A stretch of DNA of 64,000 nt, taken from assembly GCA_010405405.1 (NCBI GenBank), contig MU004235.1:76538-140537 (forward strand), in the 5' to 3' direction. The notes under the pieces are model-generated. The model did no database searches. It had not been told where the DNA came from and worked only from the letters and a program-made list of their open reading frames with translations. Positions within the stretch are counted from its first letter, which is position 1, and each line of letters starts with the position of its first letter. The stretch comes from Microthyrium microscopicum. Its lineage: Eukaryota; Ascomycota; Dothideomycetes; Microthyriales; Microthyriaceae. This document shows, one piece after another, positions 31,878-44,017 of the stretch. A program made the position numbers and the translations under genes.

Positions 31878-33884
31878 TCATTCCCCTGCAGCGTAAGAAC
31901 TGCATTTTCTCAGCCTAGGACCATAGAAATAGAGCAATATTGGAGCGGGAATTCCAAGGCCAACTGCTATACTTCCAAGCACGGCACAACCCAAGTCGTA
32001 ATGGAGCCTTTGGAAAAGGTAAGGAGCGAATAGAGGAAATACGAAAGCGGCCAAAGATCGGAGAAATGCAGAGGCAGCGGAGGCTGAGGCTGCATAACGA
32101 GTATACGTGTCGACCATGTACATCTGTATACAAAGATAAGACACCATGCTATGACATGGTAAGTGGACTTCAATTCCAGCTGGCTCAAAATCACATACCT
32201 GCCTCCACCGAAGAGAGCGATGCCAATCTATTGAAAATTCATTAGCAATATTCGATGTATAATTCGGGAAGGCATTAGCAGAACTCACATCTGGCACAAT
32301 CCAATGGAGTTTAGCTTGAGCAGAGAACCCGAAGATGAAGATTCCTGCTGCACTTATGCCCGTCGCAGGAACCATAAGCGGTATTCGGAATTCTGGAAGG
32401 CCTTTACCATCGCCGAAGCCGTATCGTTTCCTCAGACGGCGATGAATAGCCTGAAGATGTTAGCAAATCTAGTAACGCGACAAGTATAGACAAATCTTGT
32501 AAGACAAAGTTCGTTCTTCCCATCAATGCCTTGAAGGCTTTTGAAAAGAACCATTCACCTACATCCGTAAGTGGACCGCAACACTGAGCTCCAATAAGTG
32601 AGCCCACAAGAGCAAGATAGTTTAGACTCGCCATGCTTTTGCTCATTCCGTACGTTTCTTCCCATAGCTTCGGAAGACTGGATATTATCAGGTAAAGCAT
32701 CTTGAAAAGGTTAACGATGATCTTTAGAAGAGAAATATGGAGAGAGCCTACGCCAAAATTGAATGCTTGGTACAGAGCCATGACTTGAATAATTGGTTGA
32801 GTAGCTAATAGTCTCCATGGCCGGGTGAGAGAAATTCCGAGTAGTTGGCGGAGGGTACAATCCTCCAATTCGGTGCGGAAGTAGGGATTTCCAAGCTTCT
32901 GACGTAAACGTTGGGCTTTCAGTTGCAATATCCTGGGAGCGTATGTTTCCGGCAGAGCGGCAAACGCGATGAGCTGAATCACAATAGAGAAGATGCTGAT
33001 TGACCAAAAGATCCACCTCCAAGTGGTATATTGCGCAATGAACCCACCAACTTGTAATGTTAGCACACTTCGAAGATTGAATAGAAGGACTTGCCAATTG
33101 GAGCAAGAGCAGGGCCCATTACAGGTGCCAATTGATATATGCTCATCGCCTGGCCTCGATTCTCTGCGCCCCAGCAGTCTGAAAGCACGGCACTTCCTAT
33201 CTAACACAAAATCAGTCTCTTCGTTGACAGTGGCGATTCTAACTTCCAAGCATACTCCTACTGTAGCAGAGCCACCAAGGCCTGCAAGAAACCGAAAAGC
33301 AATAAGCTCCGTCTCTGTTCTGGCAAACCCACAAGCAGTATTGAAGAGCAAGAAAGCAAGATTCCCATACTGCACTATATGCTTTCTTCCCCAGATTTCT
33401 GCACATGGCGAGGATACAAAAGGGCCGAAACAATATGCGAGGACAAATATGGAGAGTACGAGATTCGTATGCATGGCGCTGTTGATTTGTAACTCTTCAC
33501 TAATATTTGAGAGTGCCGGCGCGGCCATGGAAGAACTGAGAGGCGCTACGAGAGCGAAGAGGGATATCATAATGGTAATCTATCAGTTGTCAGTCATCGT
33601 CGAAGCCTGCTCTGTATTCATATACTTGCCGTCCATTTCCATGCTCGGGTCCAATTTTTGGGATTCTCTGGATCGTCTAGTGAGTCCCAAGTCATCTGCA
33701 TGGTACGGTCAGAGGTCTTCTTGCTTTGATGAACATAACTTACATATTCTAGATCCAAATTTCTCTCTGAAGATATATCCGAAGCACATGAGGCGAGCTC
33801 TTTCAGGTCGACTTCAACTTCTAAGTGATTACTGGAACTGTATCTGTGATTCTCGCCACAAGAATCGTTGACAGACTGGTTCAT
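31878..33884 (-). CDS. MFS transporter, DHA1 drug/polyamine-type, nine exons with two GC-AG introns
   Basis: This is a plasma-membrane proton-coupled exporter of small molecules. Exons are 33884-33744, 33695-33630, 33579-33256, 33200-33095, 33050-32752, 32700-32563, 32450-32289, 32227-32199 (29 nt) and 32148-31878. They give 511 residues with every phase matching. Family landmarks are a WDSLDDPENPKNW cytosolic start, KWTITIMISLFALVAPLSSS (TM1), GRKHIVQYGN, FRFLAGLGGSA, SAVLSDCWGAENRGQAMSIY, LAPVMGPALAPIVGGFI (the antiporter motif C region) and WRWIFW. The second half contains LPKLWEETYG, RRLRKRYGFGDGKG and PEFRIPLM. Introns 33580-33629 and 33051-33094 start GCAAGT and are required to give TM1 and the VGGFI motif. 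An ATG 16 codons upstream (33932) is possible. The substrate is unknown. Confidence 0.88.
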
Positions 33885-35667
33885 GATGCGGGTAGGAAGG
33901 ATAAACGAAGGTTTAAGTTGTAAATAGAACACATATCAACAAAAAAATAAAAAATAGAACAAGGAATGTGATGAATTTCAGAATTATGAACTTCTAGTAG
34001 AAGAGCAGCTCCGTCAAATATGTCAGAAATAACGTTGGTAGATTGCGTCGAAAACTTCAAATATCATCTTGCTCCACCTTGTGTGTGAAGAAAAGAAGCT
34101 CTGAATCAATTCTCCTTTCTGACGCCACCAGAACGTGGGTCGCTGAGACATGATGCCATTTTTCGTAGCCACAGAACAGACCATTACACGAGGTGAGTCT
34201 TTCCTACAGTCTGGTCTGAGCATTTCGGTGTGTCGAAGCTCATTTCATGAACATCAATCGGTGGACAAAATGACTGGCGTGCTCCCATGTAGTTCGATGG
34301 CTCCCACATGCCAAGCTTTGCGATCGAAGAGTTTGTCTCCCAAAAAGGCGTTCATACTGGCAGTGTATTGAACGTGATGGGAAGTAAAGCATCTTTTGTT
34401 TAGTAGCATTCATAGGAACCACTGAAGTGGAAGAGGGCACCCCAGTTATTTTGTCGATCAGTTGATCATTTAGTGATGGATGTAGTATCTGAGATTCTGA
34501 AGAACTGAGTACCTTCTTTTTCAGACTTGAGCTGTAGACTAAGCTTCCTCCCCGTTCTTGTAGTTATGAAGACCTGCAAAGAAGGTTCAAATAGTCACAG
34601 TCGTAGTCATCTCGAGGCAAATCCTAGAAAATGTACTTAGTGACAGAAAAGACATGTGTGTGAGTTGCGAATGTGCGGCTGTGGCTGAATACAGGGTCCT
34701 GGAGTCGGAGAGTCCGGCTTCTTGCTGTCAATGATTGGGTTCCCCTTTTTGGAAATGGGGAATGCTCGCCAAATTGGTAATTCGGCACGCGAGCTGGAGG
34801 TTCTGTGGCGCCTAACTGTAGCTGAATAAGGTCTGTGTGAACAATGCACAAACCACAAGTTGAACCACTCGCTTTTCCTAGGACCGCGGATGTCTTCCGA
34901 AGACAGCTCTTGTGGATCAAAAATTGGGTTTTATCCGTTATGGGCTGTAGGGCTGAAAGTGTACGATCTAGGCTTATTTTCGCTTGAGATCATTCTGTCC
35001 GACCATTCATCGTTGGCTAACTAGTGCTTGTACTGACTCTTTTCGAGTGAATATCTTACCAATGCACGCATACAAAATGACCAAAAACGGTTTTCTTTCC
35101 TCAGCGCATAGTTTGTCGCTTAATTTAAAATTATTGACCAAACATATGAAAATCCGCTGGCAGAACTCTCTACACATCATGTCACCCATTGTCTAGAAGG
35201 AAGAGCTAATTTAAAAGTATTCAACCTCGACTTGAGCCCGCTGCGATCAAAGTCAACAGAATTATGCACGGCGACTTCTTGTTCTTGGAGGATTCTGTAT
35301 TTCGTACCTCCCAATGTAATAGCCATGCTGCCTATACATAATTGCTCCATGTAGAGCATTTCACCATGTGTAACCGTATGTATCGTAGACAAGCGTCAGT
35401 TGGAAAGTCACTCGTGAATCTTTGACAGCCTTATGGCACTCTTGGCGCTCAGCCTGATGCAAATCCCTCGGCTAAACGCGGAAAGCGGATAGCATCCAAA
35501 GGGACAAAGGAGTCACCCCATTCCAATCGTGCTCTTCTTCCATGATAGCTACTACACAACATAGATTAGAGATTGTCAAGGTAATTGATCACCAAGAAAA
35601 TCTTCCTGTTCAGTAGGTGGTCGTGGTAAGAACAACCTTCTTGAGGGTGAGAGAACACACAAACATT
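33885..35667. other. Intergenic stretch between divergent MFS and amidase genes
   Basis: About 1.8 kb of promoter-type DNA for both genes. Minus-strand frames near 34624-34920 have no motif. No mobile element ends or repeats were recognised. Confidence 0.4.
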
Positions 35668-37724
35668 ATGTCGCTTCCGCCTTTCGACTACTTCGAGCAT
35701 CGACGAAACTGGTATGCAACTACAAACCTGCTGTTCTTATTTTTCTTACACCGTGCAGTCAAGCGAAGCAAAATGAACGGGCAAGTAGAATTGCAAATTT
35801 GCCCAGTGTTTATACTGCTCCAGTGACGCAGGCGGATCAGGAGATCTTCAGATCTTCAATCAGAGATTTAGTCGCTGGTATACAGAATGGGGAGATTGAT
35901 GCTTCAAATGTGATCCAGGCATATGGCAAGATGGCTGTCAAAGCCCAAGAGGACACCAACTGTATTACTGAAGTCATGTTTGATCAAGCTGAAGCTGCAG
36001 TAAGGGATGGGCAAGTCAACATGAAGGGTCCGTTGGCTGGTCTTCCTGTCAGCTTGAAGGATTCTGCTCAAGTTGGTGGAATGGACAATACCATCGGATA
36101 TTCCAAGTACGCATTTCAGGCTGCTGCTGAAGATGGCGTGCTGGTCCAGCTATTGAAGCAAGCAGGTGGGTCACAGTATTTTCGGTTTTAGTACACTATC
36201 TTGTGGATTGACCTTCATCCAGGGGCAATTCCAATTGTCAAAACCAACTTGCCAACAACACTTCTATCATTCGAGTCAAGCAATGATGTAAGCTCGTGGA
36301 TTTGACCACCTTAGCTGGCTACTATGTTGATCTGTTTATCTAACTGGAGATTAGGTCTGGGGTAGATCCAAGAATCCGCATAACCAGAAATATTCTCCCG
36401 GTGGATCAACAGGTGGAGAAGCTGCATTACTGGCTTATGGGGGTAGCAGAATTGGTATTGGGACAGATGTGGCAGGATCCGTTCGACTCCCAGCTCATTG
36501 GTCAGGGTGCTATGCTCTTCGATGCTCCACAGGAAGATGGCCGAAGGGTGGCTTGAGGACAAGCATGGCAGGACAAGAAGGAATTCCGAGCATTTGTAGC
36601 CCCATGGCACGCGACATGGACGACCTGCGTTACTTTACTCGCGAGTTTATCAAAACGAAGCCATGGCGTTTGGATCATTCGGTACATCCTTTGGAATGGC
36701 GAAGCAACATTGAAATCGAATGGGATGAAAAGAAAGTTTTGAAAATAGGAGTCATGCGAGACGATGGTGAAATCGAAATTCGGTTCTCTACATGACAGTA
36801 CTAACAATCCATAGGTGTCGTAACTCCAAGTCCAGCCTGCAGTCGTGCTCTAGAGATGGTAGTATCCGCATTGAAAGAGAGCGGCCATGAGATCAAAGCA
36901 GCAAAGCCACCATCTCCGTATGAAGCATTTCAAATCGCTTCGCACGTTCTCAATGCCGATGGCTGTGCTACTTTTCTCTCTCATTTTCGATCATTCGAAT
37001 CGAGCGACCCAGGTGCTCATCAACTCTCATTTTATATGAAGTTACCCCGATTCGTCAAGTACTTCCACTATCTTTGGGTCAAGTACATCAAGCGAGATCC
37101 CATATGGGCAGGCCTGCTCAAAGACTGGAGTCCGAAAACAGCAGAAGACAATTGGCAGCTAGTCAACAAACGCGAGGCCTACAAAGCCAAATTTCACCAA
37201 TGGTGGAATGAAGAGGACATTGACGTCCTGTTGACTGTACCAAATGCCACTCCTGCATTACCACACAAAGCTATGCATGATGCTGTTAGTAGTTGCGGTT
37301 ATACATTTCTCTTCAACCTGGTAAGATGGCTATTTCATACACTGATCTTATGCTAATGCTTCCAGCTGGACTATTCCGCTGGTGTAATGCCTGTAACGAA
37401 GGTTGATGCAGATCTAGACAAATTACCATCTAATTTCAGCCTCAAAAAGCTCAATGGAGTTGCTCAAGGTGCATACAAGCACTATGATTCTTTCAAGATG
37501 TCAGGTCTTCCGGTTGGAGTTCAGGTTGTAGGTCGTCGTTTGGAGGAAGAAAAGGTCCTTTCGGTACGTTCAACGATCTCAATAATCATATGCCATCACA
37601 GTATTGGTTGATAGGGCTGCCTCACTAGTATTCGCGGTTCATTACTAACAACTTGCAGATAATGTCAAGGATCAAGCTCGCACTGGAAGCGAATGGAATC
37701 GTGTACCCATTATTGAATGCTTAG
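35668..37724 (+). CDS. Amidase-signature hydrolase (fungal acetamidase/FAAH-like), seven exons
   Basis: This enzyme hydrolyses an amide to an acid and ammonia or an amine, and is likely cytosolic. Exons are 35668-35711, 35759-36165, 36223-36287, 36355-36766, 36815-37320, 37366-37563 and 37659-37724, giving 565 residues with phase kept at all six introns. The Ser-cisSer-Lys triad is visible: Lys115 in GLPVSLKD, cis-Ser190 in GGSTGGEAA, and nucleophile Ser214 in GTDVAGSVRLPA. The nucleophile motif has Ala where most relatives have Gly. LTVPNATPALPH, LDYSAGVMPV and GLPVGVQVVGRR are typical of the C-terminal half. There is no signal peptide. The first two exons were linked because the acceptor at 35758 gives the charged helix QAKQNERASR that normally precedes the domain. 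The substrate is not readable. Confidence 0.88.
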
Positions 37725-38310
37725 ATGATGGGATCCATATCTCAATGCATCTGACTACCCAAAACAATGAACATTGATCAATCTGTCTATCTTTCCAGCA
37801 ATATGGTCTCCAATCTTGCATTATTTTCATTCGCTCCAGTAGTTCATATGATGAATTCTCTGCTGTTCAATCAGAGTAGAGGGCAATCAAGTAAGATTGC
37901 CTGGTTTGTGGACAGAACCCTAGCGGTACTCCACCATATTGATCGACGTTTTCTTGGTTCATGCGAATTAGAAGCTTCATTAACATCCTTACAGGCGATA
38001 CTGGTACTTAGTGCAATAAATGATCGTGTTTCAAATCGCTATAGTACGATTACCTCGATCTACGATGGACCACCAGAACGAACCATAAGTCGGCGATTTT
38101 TCACACCGTGTGTAAAGCTCAGGCAATTGGATCTCAGTCACTTAGTGATTTAATCAATATCAAGAGCAGCATATAGTCGGACGAACCGACATTCAATTTG
38201 CAGATCCCTCATGGCATAGTATACCCTGCTTTTATTGCAGCGAGCTTTCATAAATCGTACGTTTACCTGAGAAGGTTCTTTCGAGCCAGTACTAACCACA
38301 TCGTGCCAAA
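37725..38310. other. Intergenic stretch
   Basis: About 590 bp. A 128-codon plus frame (37767-38153) has no signal, domain or codon pattern that convinces. I see no feature. Confidence 0.4.
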
Positions 38311-39318
38311 ATGCACTTCCTCGATTCAGCATTTGTGCTGGCCACCTTGGTCTCGCTCGTCGCGAGCCAGGCTCCAGTTGCCAAAGGATGTACACGAGAA
38401 CAACTCATTTCAGCCCGCGATGATTTCTGGAAAGCTGCTGAGGCCGGATCAGAGCCAAAGCTAGGCGCATCCGTCAAAGTCGCACTCAACAACAAGATCA
38501 CACCACTGGCCTCAACACCATTTGCAAAGATCAAGTCGAGCAAATTCACAGCACTCTTTGTTCAAGCTGTTGACACTGAAATCTGTGAAATTGCCACTTT
38601 CAGGGTCGCAGCTGATCAAGTGCTCAGCACACGATTGAAGTTGGATTCTGCCGGAGCGATTTCTGAAGTCGAGTTCCTGCAAGCTATTCAAGGAGATCAG
38701 TTCTTCAGACCATCCGGCTTCCCTGCTACGACACCTCCAATGTTCAGCGAGAAGCAAATTGCGCATGCTCCGCCAACTATTCCTTCTCAATGGACTCCAG
38801 CTGGAGGCATGTTCGACCACAAGGCTGCGATCAATAAATCGACTTGCAAAGCCATGACAGGTGAAGCTCGTCTGTGGACCCGAAAAGAGCTCATCTACGC
38901 CGCAAACAGTTATTGCGATGGTTTGAAGGGCGCTCCATACGATTCCTGTACTTTCAGTGGCAAGTCTTGCCCCCGAAACGAAAATGGTGTCACGACGACG
39001 CAAAACTGTGGCGTAGGAATGGGCATGTTTGGCTTTACCACTCGAGGCCGAAGATGGGTTGCGGATACGGAAACAGGCGTTGTCTTGGGTGCCTTCTACT
39101 TTGAATACTCAACAGCCGCTGCTGCCAACAATCTTTTCCTGCACGAATACTTCAAGGTTCGCGAAGGTGCATTGTCCTATATCTTTGCACCGATGAAGAA
39201 TATACCGTAAGTTCTACCTGTTTTCTTTGAGCTGGGCGCTCTGTAGATGGCAGTCACTAATATCAATACCAGACATTCTCAAGCAGCTGCTAAGACATTC
39301 GCGGAAGAGACTTCTTAG
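38311..39318 (+). CDS. Secreted DUF8021-like protein, two exons
   Basis: Exons are 38311-39206 and 39273-39318, giving 313 residues. The signal peptide is MHFLDSAFVLATLVSLVASQ. The first part (CTREQLISARDDFWKAAEAG, KLGASVKVALNNK) is a snoaL-like helix/strand pattern. The second part repeats that pattern (KSTCKAMTGEARLW, CDGLKGAPYDSCTF, CPRNENG) and contains RGRRWVADTETGVVLGAFYF, which is typical of the secreted fungal proteins grouped as DUF8021. These are common in fungal secretomes and near secondary-metabolism genes, and no activity is established that I know of. The short last exon supplies HSQAAAKTFAEETS. The next gene is a secreted hydrolase in convergent orientation. Confidence 0.8.
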
Positions 39319-39449
39319 GATGTTTATACAGATTTATATATCTACCTAGGTATATAACAGCTTTTCAAGATCATGATGTTCTCAGTTTCGTCTTTGTGAC
39401 CTAGGAACTCAAACAAAAATGCATGAGTAACAACAGTCGATCAATTGAT

Positions 39450-40591
39450 CTAAAACTTTCGAATTGGAGCGGGAATCTTGAGAGAATCAAGATTCTTGCT
39501 CTCAGTTTCAGTCCAACCAGCAGCTTTCGCGCCACCACCAGTAAACCAGTTTGCCGCTGTAGCATTTCCTCGCAAAACCCAGTTAGCCCAGTGCGAGGCA
39601 GCAATGCCATAGGCACCACCGTTCAATTCGTTGAAAGTACCCCCATGTCCGGTTGGGGCCCAATTGCTCATATACGATGGAATGCCTGCTGGCAGTAGAG
39701 CATAATCCCGTTTGCCCTAAAGTTGTAAGCATACGGACTGATCCATCAGAGGATAATACTCACATTTGCGTATGCGACATCCTTGGGGCCACCTAGAAAG
39801 TAGAAGACCGGCTTGGAGAACTTGGTAACATCGGTATAGACCATAAGTTTTCCCTTTGCGTCTTTCCCACTCTTAGCATCTTTGGATCCTTCTTTAGCAA
39901 AGTTTCCAGAATTGAAAATGCCCAACCCCCGATTGACGCGCTTGTCACCTTCGGCTGCATATGCCAAAGTACCACCACAGCTCTGGCCTGCAGCAGCAAC
40001 CCGAGACATGTCGATGTGGGCCCACTTCGGATCAGTGGCGCTCTTCTCTGCCCAGTCGAGCGCGTCGATGAAGGCTTTGGCGGTTACTTGGCCGTAGCCA
40101 CCGTAGCTTGCGAATGTGCCGCCTTTGGATGGGTCTTCTTTGGGGCCAGTGGCTAGGACGACGACTCCTTGGGATGCTAATTGGAGAAGGAAGGGGGCCA
40201 TGATGGTGCCGACGTTTAGACAGCCTGAGGAATTAGTTAGTTCGATCTAAGACACACCTTCCCTTCTATGCACTGCGCGGATTCAAATGTCACCAGCAAG
40301 TATGAGTCGTTTTTCTTACCTCCATTGCCCCAGACGACTACAGGTGCCTTGAAACCTTTCGGGATATTCTTTGGTTGATAGATCACAAACTTTGGCAAGC
40401 TTGGGTCTTCGAAAAAGTGCTACAAAAATCAGTAAATATACCAAATGACGGCATAGGGTAGGTCTTGCAGCTCCATATGGACCAGTTCCAGGCGAAGCCA
40501 AGGCCGCTGGGGAATTGATTGATCCACCTGGTTGTTGAGCGAGCGCATGACCCGCCAAAGCGGCGATCGAAGCTATCAGTGAATTCTTCAT
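39450..40591 (-). CDS. Secreted alpha/beta hydrolase with GQSCGG nucleophile elbow, four exons
   Basis: Exons are 40591-40469, 40419-40320, 40224-39764 and 39716-39450, giving 316 residues. The signal peptide is MKNSLIASIAALAGHALA. Landmarks are FFEDPSLPKFVIYQPKNIP, APVVVWGNGGC (oxyanion-hole strand), QLASQGVVVLATGP, AAAGQSCGGTLAYA (nucleophile Ser in G-x-S-x-G-G), KPVFYFLGGPKDVAYAN (acid strand) and TGHGGTFNELNGG (catalytic His region). It resembles the fungal secreted hydrolases often named by analogy to chlorophyllase or PAF-acetylhydrolase. The substrate is unknown. The first intron starts GCAAGA rather than GT and is needed to join the signal exon to the body in phase. No GT donor nearby does so. 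Confidence 0.83.
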
Positions 40592-41546
40592 GGAAAAAAT
40601 TTGTTAATGGAAAGGCAGAACTATGGTGAAGAACAAAAGTTGTCATTACATTCGACTTGCAGTTTACAAATATGTTATATTGGGAGGGTCAAGCTTTGGC
40701 CTACATTGGTGTATAACGATGCCTATAGTCCTAAGGTAGTATATCGAAAATTAAATCGTCCGAATATCATTTAGTGAATGTTGGTGCTTTTTATACGGAT
40801 AACCCGAAAAAGACTTCCCATGGCGATGGATTATGAAAGAAAAGGCATGACGAAGGATGGGAGGTATGAAGTTCAGAAAATACAATTAGTGGAATACTCA
40901 AATAAATATTATTAGAATACTTGGAGCATCTGCAGGAAGATATCTATTTGAATTTAGTTCATGTTTCAACTGAGAGACAAGTTATCGACCAGCATGATGG
41001 TAAATGGTGGCCGTTAAGGCTGTCCAAGAATAGTGTATTGAGGCTATAATAAAAAATACCAAAATCACATGAAGGGCTCGAGTGTTAAGATAAGTCATGA
41101 AGCTGAATGTCGTTAAATTAAGGTTTGATAAAATTGGAAAGAAGCATCCACCCAGACATAGAGGTGGCAGGAGCAAACTGAAAATATCCGATAGCACCTT
41201 CCATTCCAGCGATGTCGCTTGCAATTTTCAGACAAACGTACAGATACAAAAGATATGCTGGAGCAGTATCTGGACGATATCGTAAAAGGAGTTCTTAGCT
41301 GAAGCGGCTTTTGAATCAGGGGCCTCTAGTTATTAGACATAACCACTCGGGTGGAGATACTTGACAATGAAATCAAATTATAAGTAAAAGTGGCTTGGAT
41401 TCGCGGCTGAGAGGAGACTTTGTACTTCCCCTAAACATAAGAAGGCCATGTATTACCATCACATAAAATGTGAAGGCATCTCGACGCTCTAACCCAGATC
41501 AACCGCATCTTCATTTTCTGGCTTCCAACCTAGCCATCATCTCGCG
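40592..41546. other. Divergent promoter region
   Basis: About 950 bp of AT-rich DNA between the hydrolase and GH16 genes. Short open frames have no motifs. Nothing was recognised. Confidence 0.4.
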
Positions 41547-42984
41547 ATGCAAGAAGATAACATTTCCACACATTCTGGCGCCGATAGCCATGTCGGCTCT
41601 CAACCACATCGCCGTAATCCGTTCGAAACACCAGCCCAGTCCCGAACCTCCAATTCGGGCTCCATCCTCCACATGCCGTCCTTCGAGGATAAACCACTCT
41701 TCCATTCCCGAAAGATCGTCAAGGGCACCACCGAAAAGGCATGGTTGGACCGGAAGGATCCCAGGGAGAAATGGGTGACGATCATTCCGCTCATCGGCAT
41801 ACTGATTGGCGTTGGAGTTGCAGGCTTTTTGGTTTGGGATGGCCTTCGAACCGTCGTCAAACACTCGTATTGTCCCGTGATAGACGAAGACTGGTCAAAA
41901 GGATTCGATACCAAAGTATGGATGAAAGAAGCAGAAGTCGGTGGCTTTGGGTAAGTATACTGTGCTATTTGAAAACCAGGGTAATCTGACATTTGTAGCA
42001 ATGGTGAATTCGAGCAGACGACCACATCCGACGAAAATGCCTTCATCCAAGATGGCATGTTACACCTCAAACCCACCCTCCAGGATGACAAGCTCGTCAC
42101 GAGTAATGGAAGTCTCATCAATCTCTTGTCGGACGGCACCTGTACGTCGGCCGCCAAATCCTGGAAGGATTGTGTTGGCATGACAAATGTGGGAAATGGT
42201 TCCATCGTGCCACCCGTCAAGTCCGCAAGAGTTTCGACAAGACTTGGAGCCAAGATCAAGTATGGCCGAATCGAGGTGACTGCCCGACTACCCAAGGGCG
42301 ATTGGTTGTGGCCTGCCATCTGGCTGCTTCCCGTCAATAACACATATGGAGACTGGCCTCGCTCCGGCGAAATCGACATCATTGAATCCCGAGGCAACAA
42401 ACCAGGATATATGCAAGGTGGCAGTGACATGGTTAGTAGCACGCTGCATTGGGGTCCAACAACTTCTCTGGATGCCTGGTGGCGAACCAACGTCAAGCGT
42501 GCAGCCTTCCATACCTCATACTCAAATGGCTTCCATACATTCGGTATGGAATGGACGGAAAAGTATATCTTCACTTATGTCGACAGTCGACTTCTTCAAG
42601 TCATGTATATCAACTTTGGCCAGCCGTTTTGGACACGCGGCCAGTTCCCTCTGGCTGATCGTAATGGTACCGCGCTCGATAACCCTTGGAATGCTACTGG
42701 ACAAGTCTCTACTCCGTTTGACCAGGACTTTTACCTGATTTTCAGCCTGGGCGTTGGAGGAACAAATGGATGGTTCCAGGACGGACAATCCGGTAAGCCA
42801 TGGGTGGATAGTAGTCCAACTGCGAAGCTCGCGTTTTGGAACGCCCGTGCCAAATGGTTTCCAAGCTGGGTAGACAAAGGAGATTTTGTCATCAAACGAG
42901 TTCGAGTAAGTGACCAGTCTGTATTGATAGACCAGTAGCTAACAGCAGTAGATGTGGCAACAGAAAGGCTACAATGGATGTTAG
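41547..42984 (+). CDS. Membrane-anchored glycoside hydrolase family 16 (beta-1,3(4)-glucanase type)
   Basis: This enzyme probably cleaves or remodels beta-1,3-glucan at the cell surface. Exons are 41547-41950, 41999-42905 and 42952-42984, giving 447 residues. A cytosolic, Ser/His-rich N-terminus of about 75 residues precedes one membrane segment (about 77-97, VTIIPLIGILIGVGVAGFLV), so this is a type II membrane protein. The GH16 fold follows, with KYGRIEVTARLPKGDWLWPA, IWLLP and the catalytic signature GEIDIIES (Glu259, Asp261, Glu264 in E-x-D-x-x-E). TLHWGP, GFHTFGMEW and LIFSLGVGGTNGWF follow. Several N-glycosylation sites lie outside. The last small exon gives the family-typical final strand MWQQKGYNGC. 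Both catalytic acids are present, so activity is expected. Confidence 0.9.
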
Positions 42985-43333
42985 GCTTAGCGGAGAATTA
43001 GGCGAGTTCGTGTATCCAATGTAGAGAGTTGTATCCGGAGGGTGATCCTGGTCTGCATGTGTCGCCTTAGTTGTGCAATTAGAGAAAAATCAATCATAGC
43101 TTATGCAGCTCTTGTTGAAAACTACAGGGTCGGACCGAATTTTCTATCCCTTTCAGCTTGTGAAGCCTGCCTTGTCAGAGGACCTGCTGCACTAGCATAA
43201 TGTTACCAGAGATACCTGGCTGGAATATAAGTCCGTATCTAATGCCGAGGTTTCAATCCAGTAGATGTTGGGCAGTTTTGAAGCTGCGAATCCAGGGATT
43301 TTTTTGTACCAGTTCGAAGAGCAGGTGCAATCA
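42985..43333. other. Intergenic stretch between convergent genes
   Basis: About 350 bp of 3' sequence of the GH16 gene and of the small one-TM protein gene. Nothing was recognised. Confidence 0.35.
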
Positions 43334-43701
43334 CTATCGTAGCGAGGTTTGCTCATTTTTAGCCGCCTTCTCAGCTGCTCGAGCTCTCAAACTCTGAATC
43401 TTTGCCTTGAGTTCATCTCTTGACTGGACAAGAGCCATTTTCTTGGATTCGAGACGATCTATGGACGCCTGGAATGACTCTGTTGCACGAGCTTCTTTGA
43501 TCTGGCGAGGTTAGTGCCTGCCTTTGCCACAATATCAAAGTCAACGAATGGAATACATACTTCTTTGATCTGAATATCCTGTTTCAGAGAAGCACCATAC
43601 AACGTACCGCCGAATACAACGCATACGCCCATGACTGTCATCACGAGAGGAAACCTCCGATGTTTAGTGAGCCGCAGATCATACTTTGGTCGGTTACTCA
43701 T
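43334..43701 (-). CDS. Small one-TM protein with C-terminal coiled coil, two exons
   Basis: Exons are 43701-43561 and 43501-43334, giving 102 residues. A basic N-terminus (MSNRPKYDLRLTKHRRFP) precedes one membrane segment (about 18-36, LVMTVMGVCVVFGGTLYGA) and a long charged helix (ATESFQASIDRLESKKMALV onward) likely to form a coiled coil. The size, basic start and single membrane segment are those of small mitochondrial inner-membrane proteins such as respiratory-assembly factors. I do not recognise a named family, so this is inference. The gene is divergent from HSK3, with about 315 bp between the starts. Confidence 0.7.
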
Positions 43702-44017
43702 TGTAGTAGTGAGCAGTACGGTATACTTGGAAGTTTGAGATGAGGGAGCTATAACGATATTTGGTCAAGATTACCATAAGGTGACGGCATCGAAGCTTCA
43801 GAAATTCAAAGAGATACTTGATGTAGTCAATATCGTAGGTCAGGTGACTTGGCGACTTGGAAAGAACGCGGCGCGAACGCGACTCCAATCATCAACCACA
43901 AGCTAGCAACTTCAAAACAATCGTCAAAACACATTCTCCTTTGAACACACCTTTTGCACTTATTTTCAGCATCCTGGTGAATTTGCACAAGGCTACAGGC
44001 TGCAACCCGTCGGATCC
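43702..44017. other. Divergent promoter of the small TM protein and HSK3
   Basis: About 315 bp. An upstream plus-strand ATG frame from 43857 overlaps the HSK3 start in another frame and could act as an upstream ORF. Nothing else was noted. Confidence 0.35.

Noticed and set aside
37767-38153. 128-codon plus frame after the amidase
   Set aside because: No signal peptide, domain or plausible splicing; it looks like chance in the upstream region of the next gene.
39340-39362. Palindromic TACCTAGGTA flanked by TATATA
   Set aside because: Short AT-rich dyad just after a stop codon; expected by chance or part of a 3' end signal.
31878-43000. Classical secondary-metabolite cluster
   Set aside because: There is no polyketide, peptide or terpene synthase and no cluster-type Zn2Cys6 regulator in this stretch.
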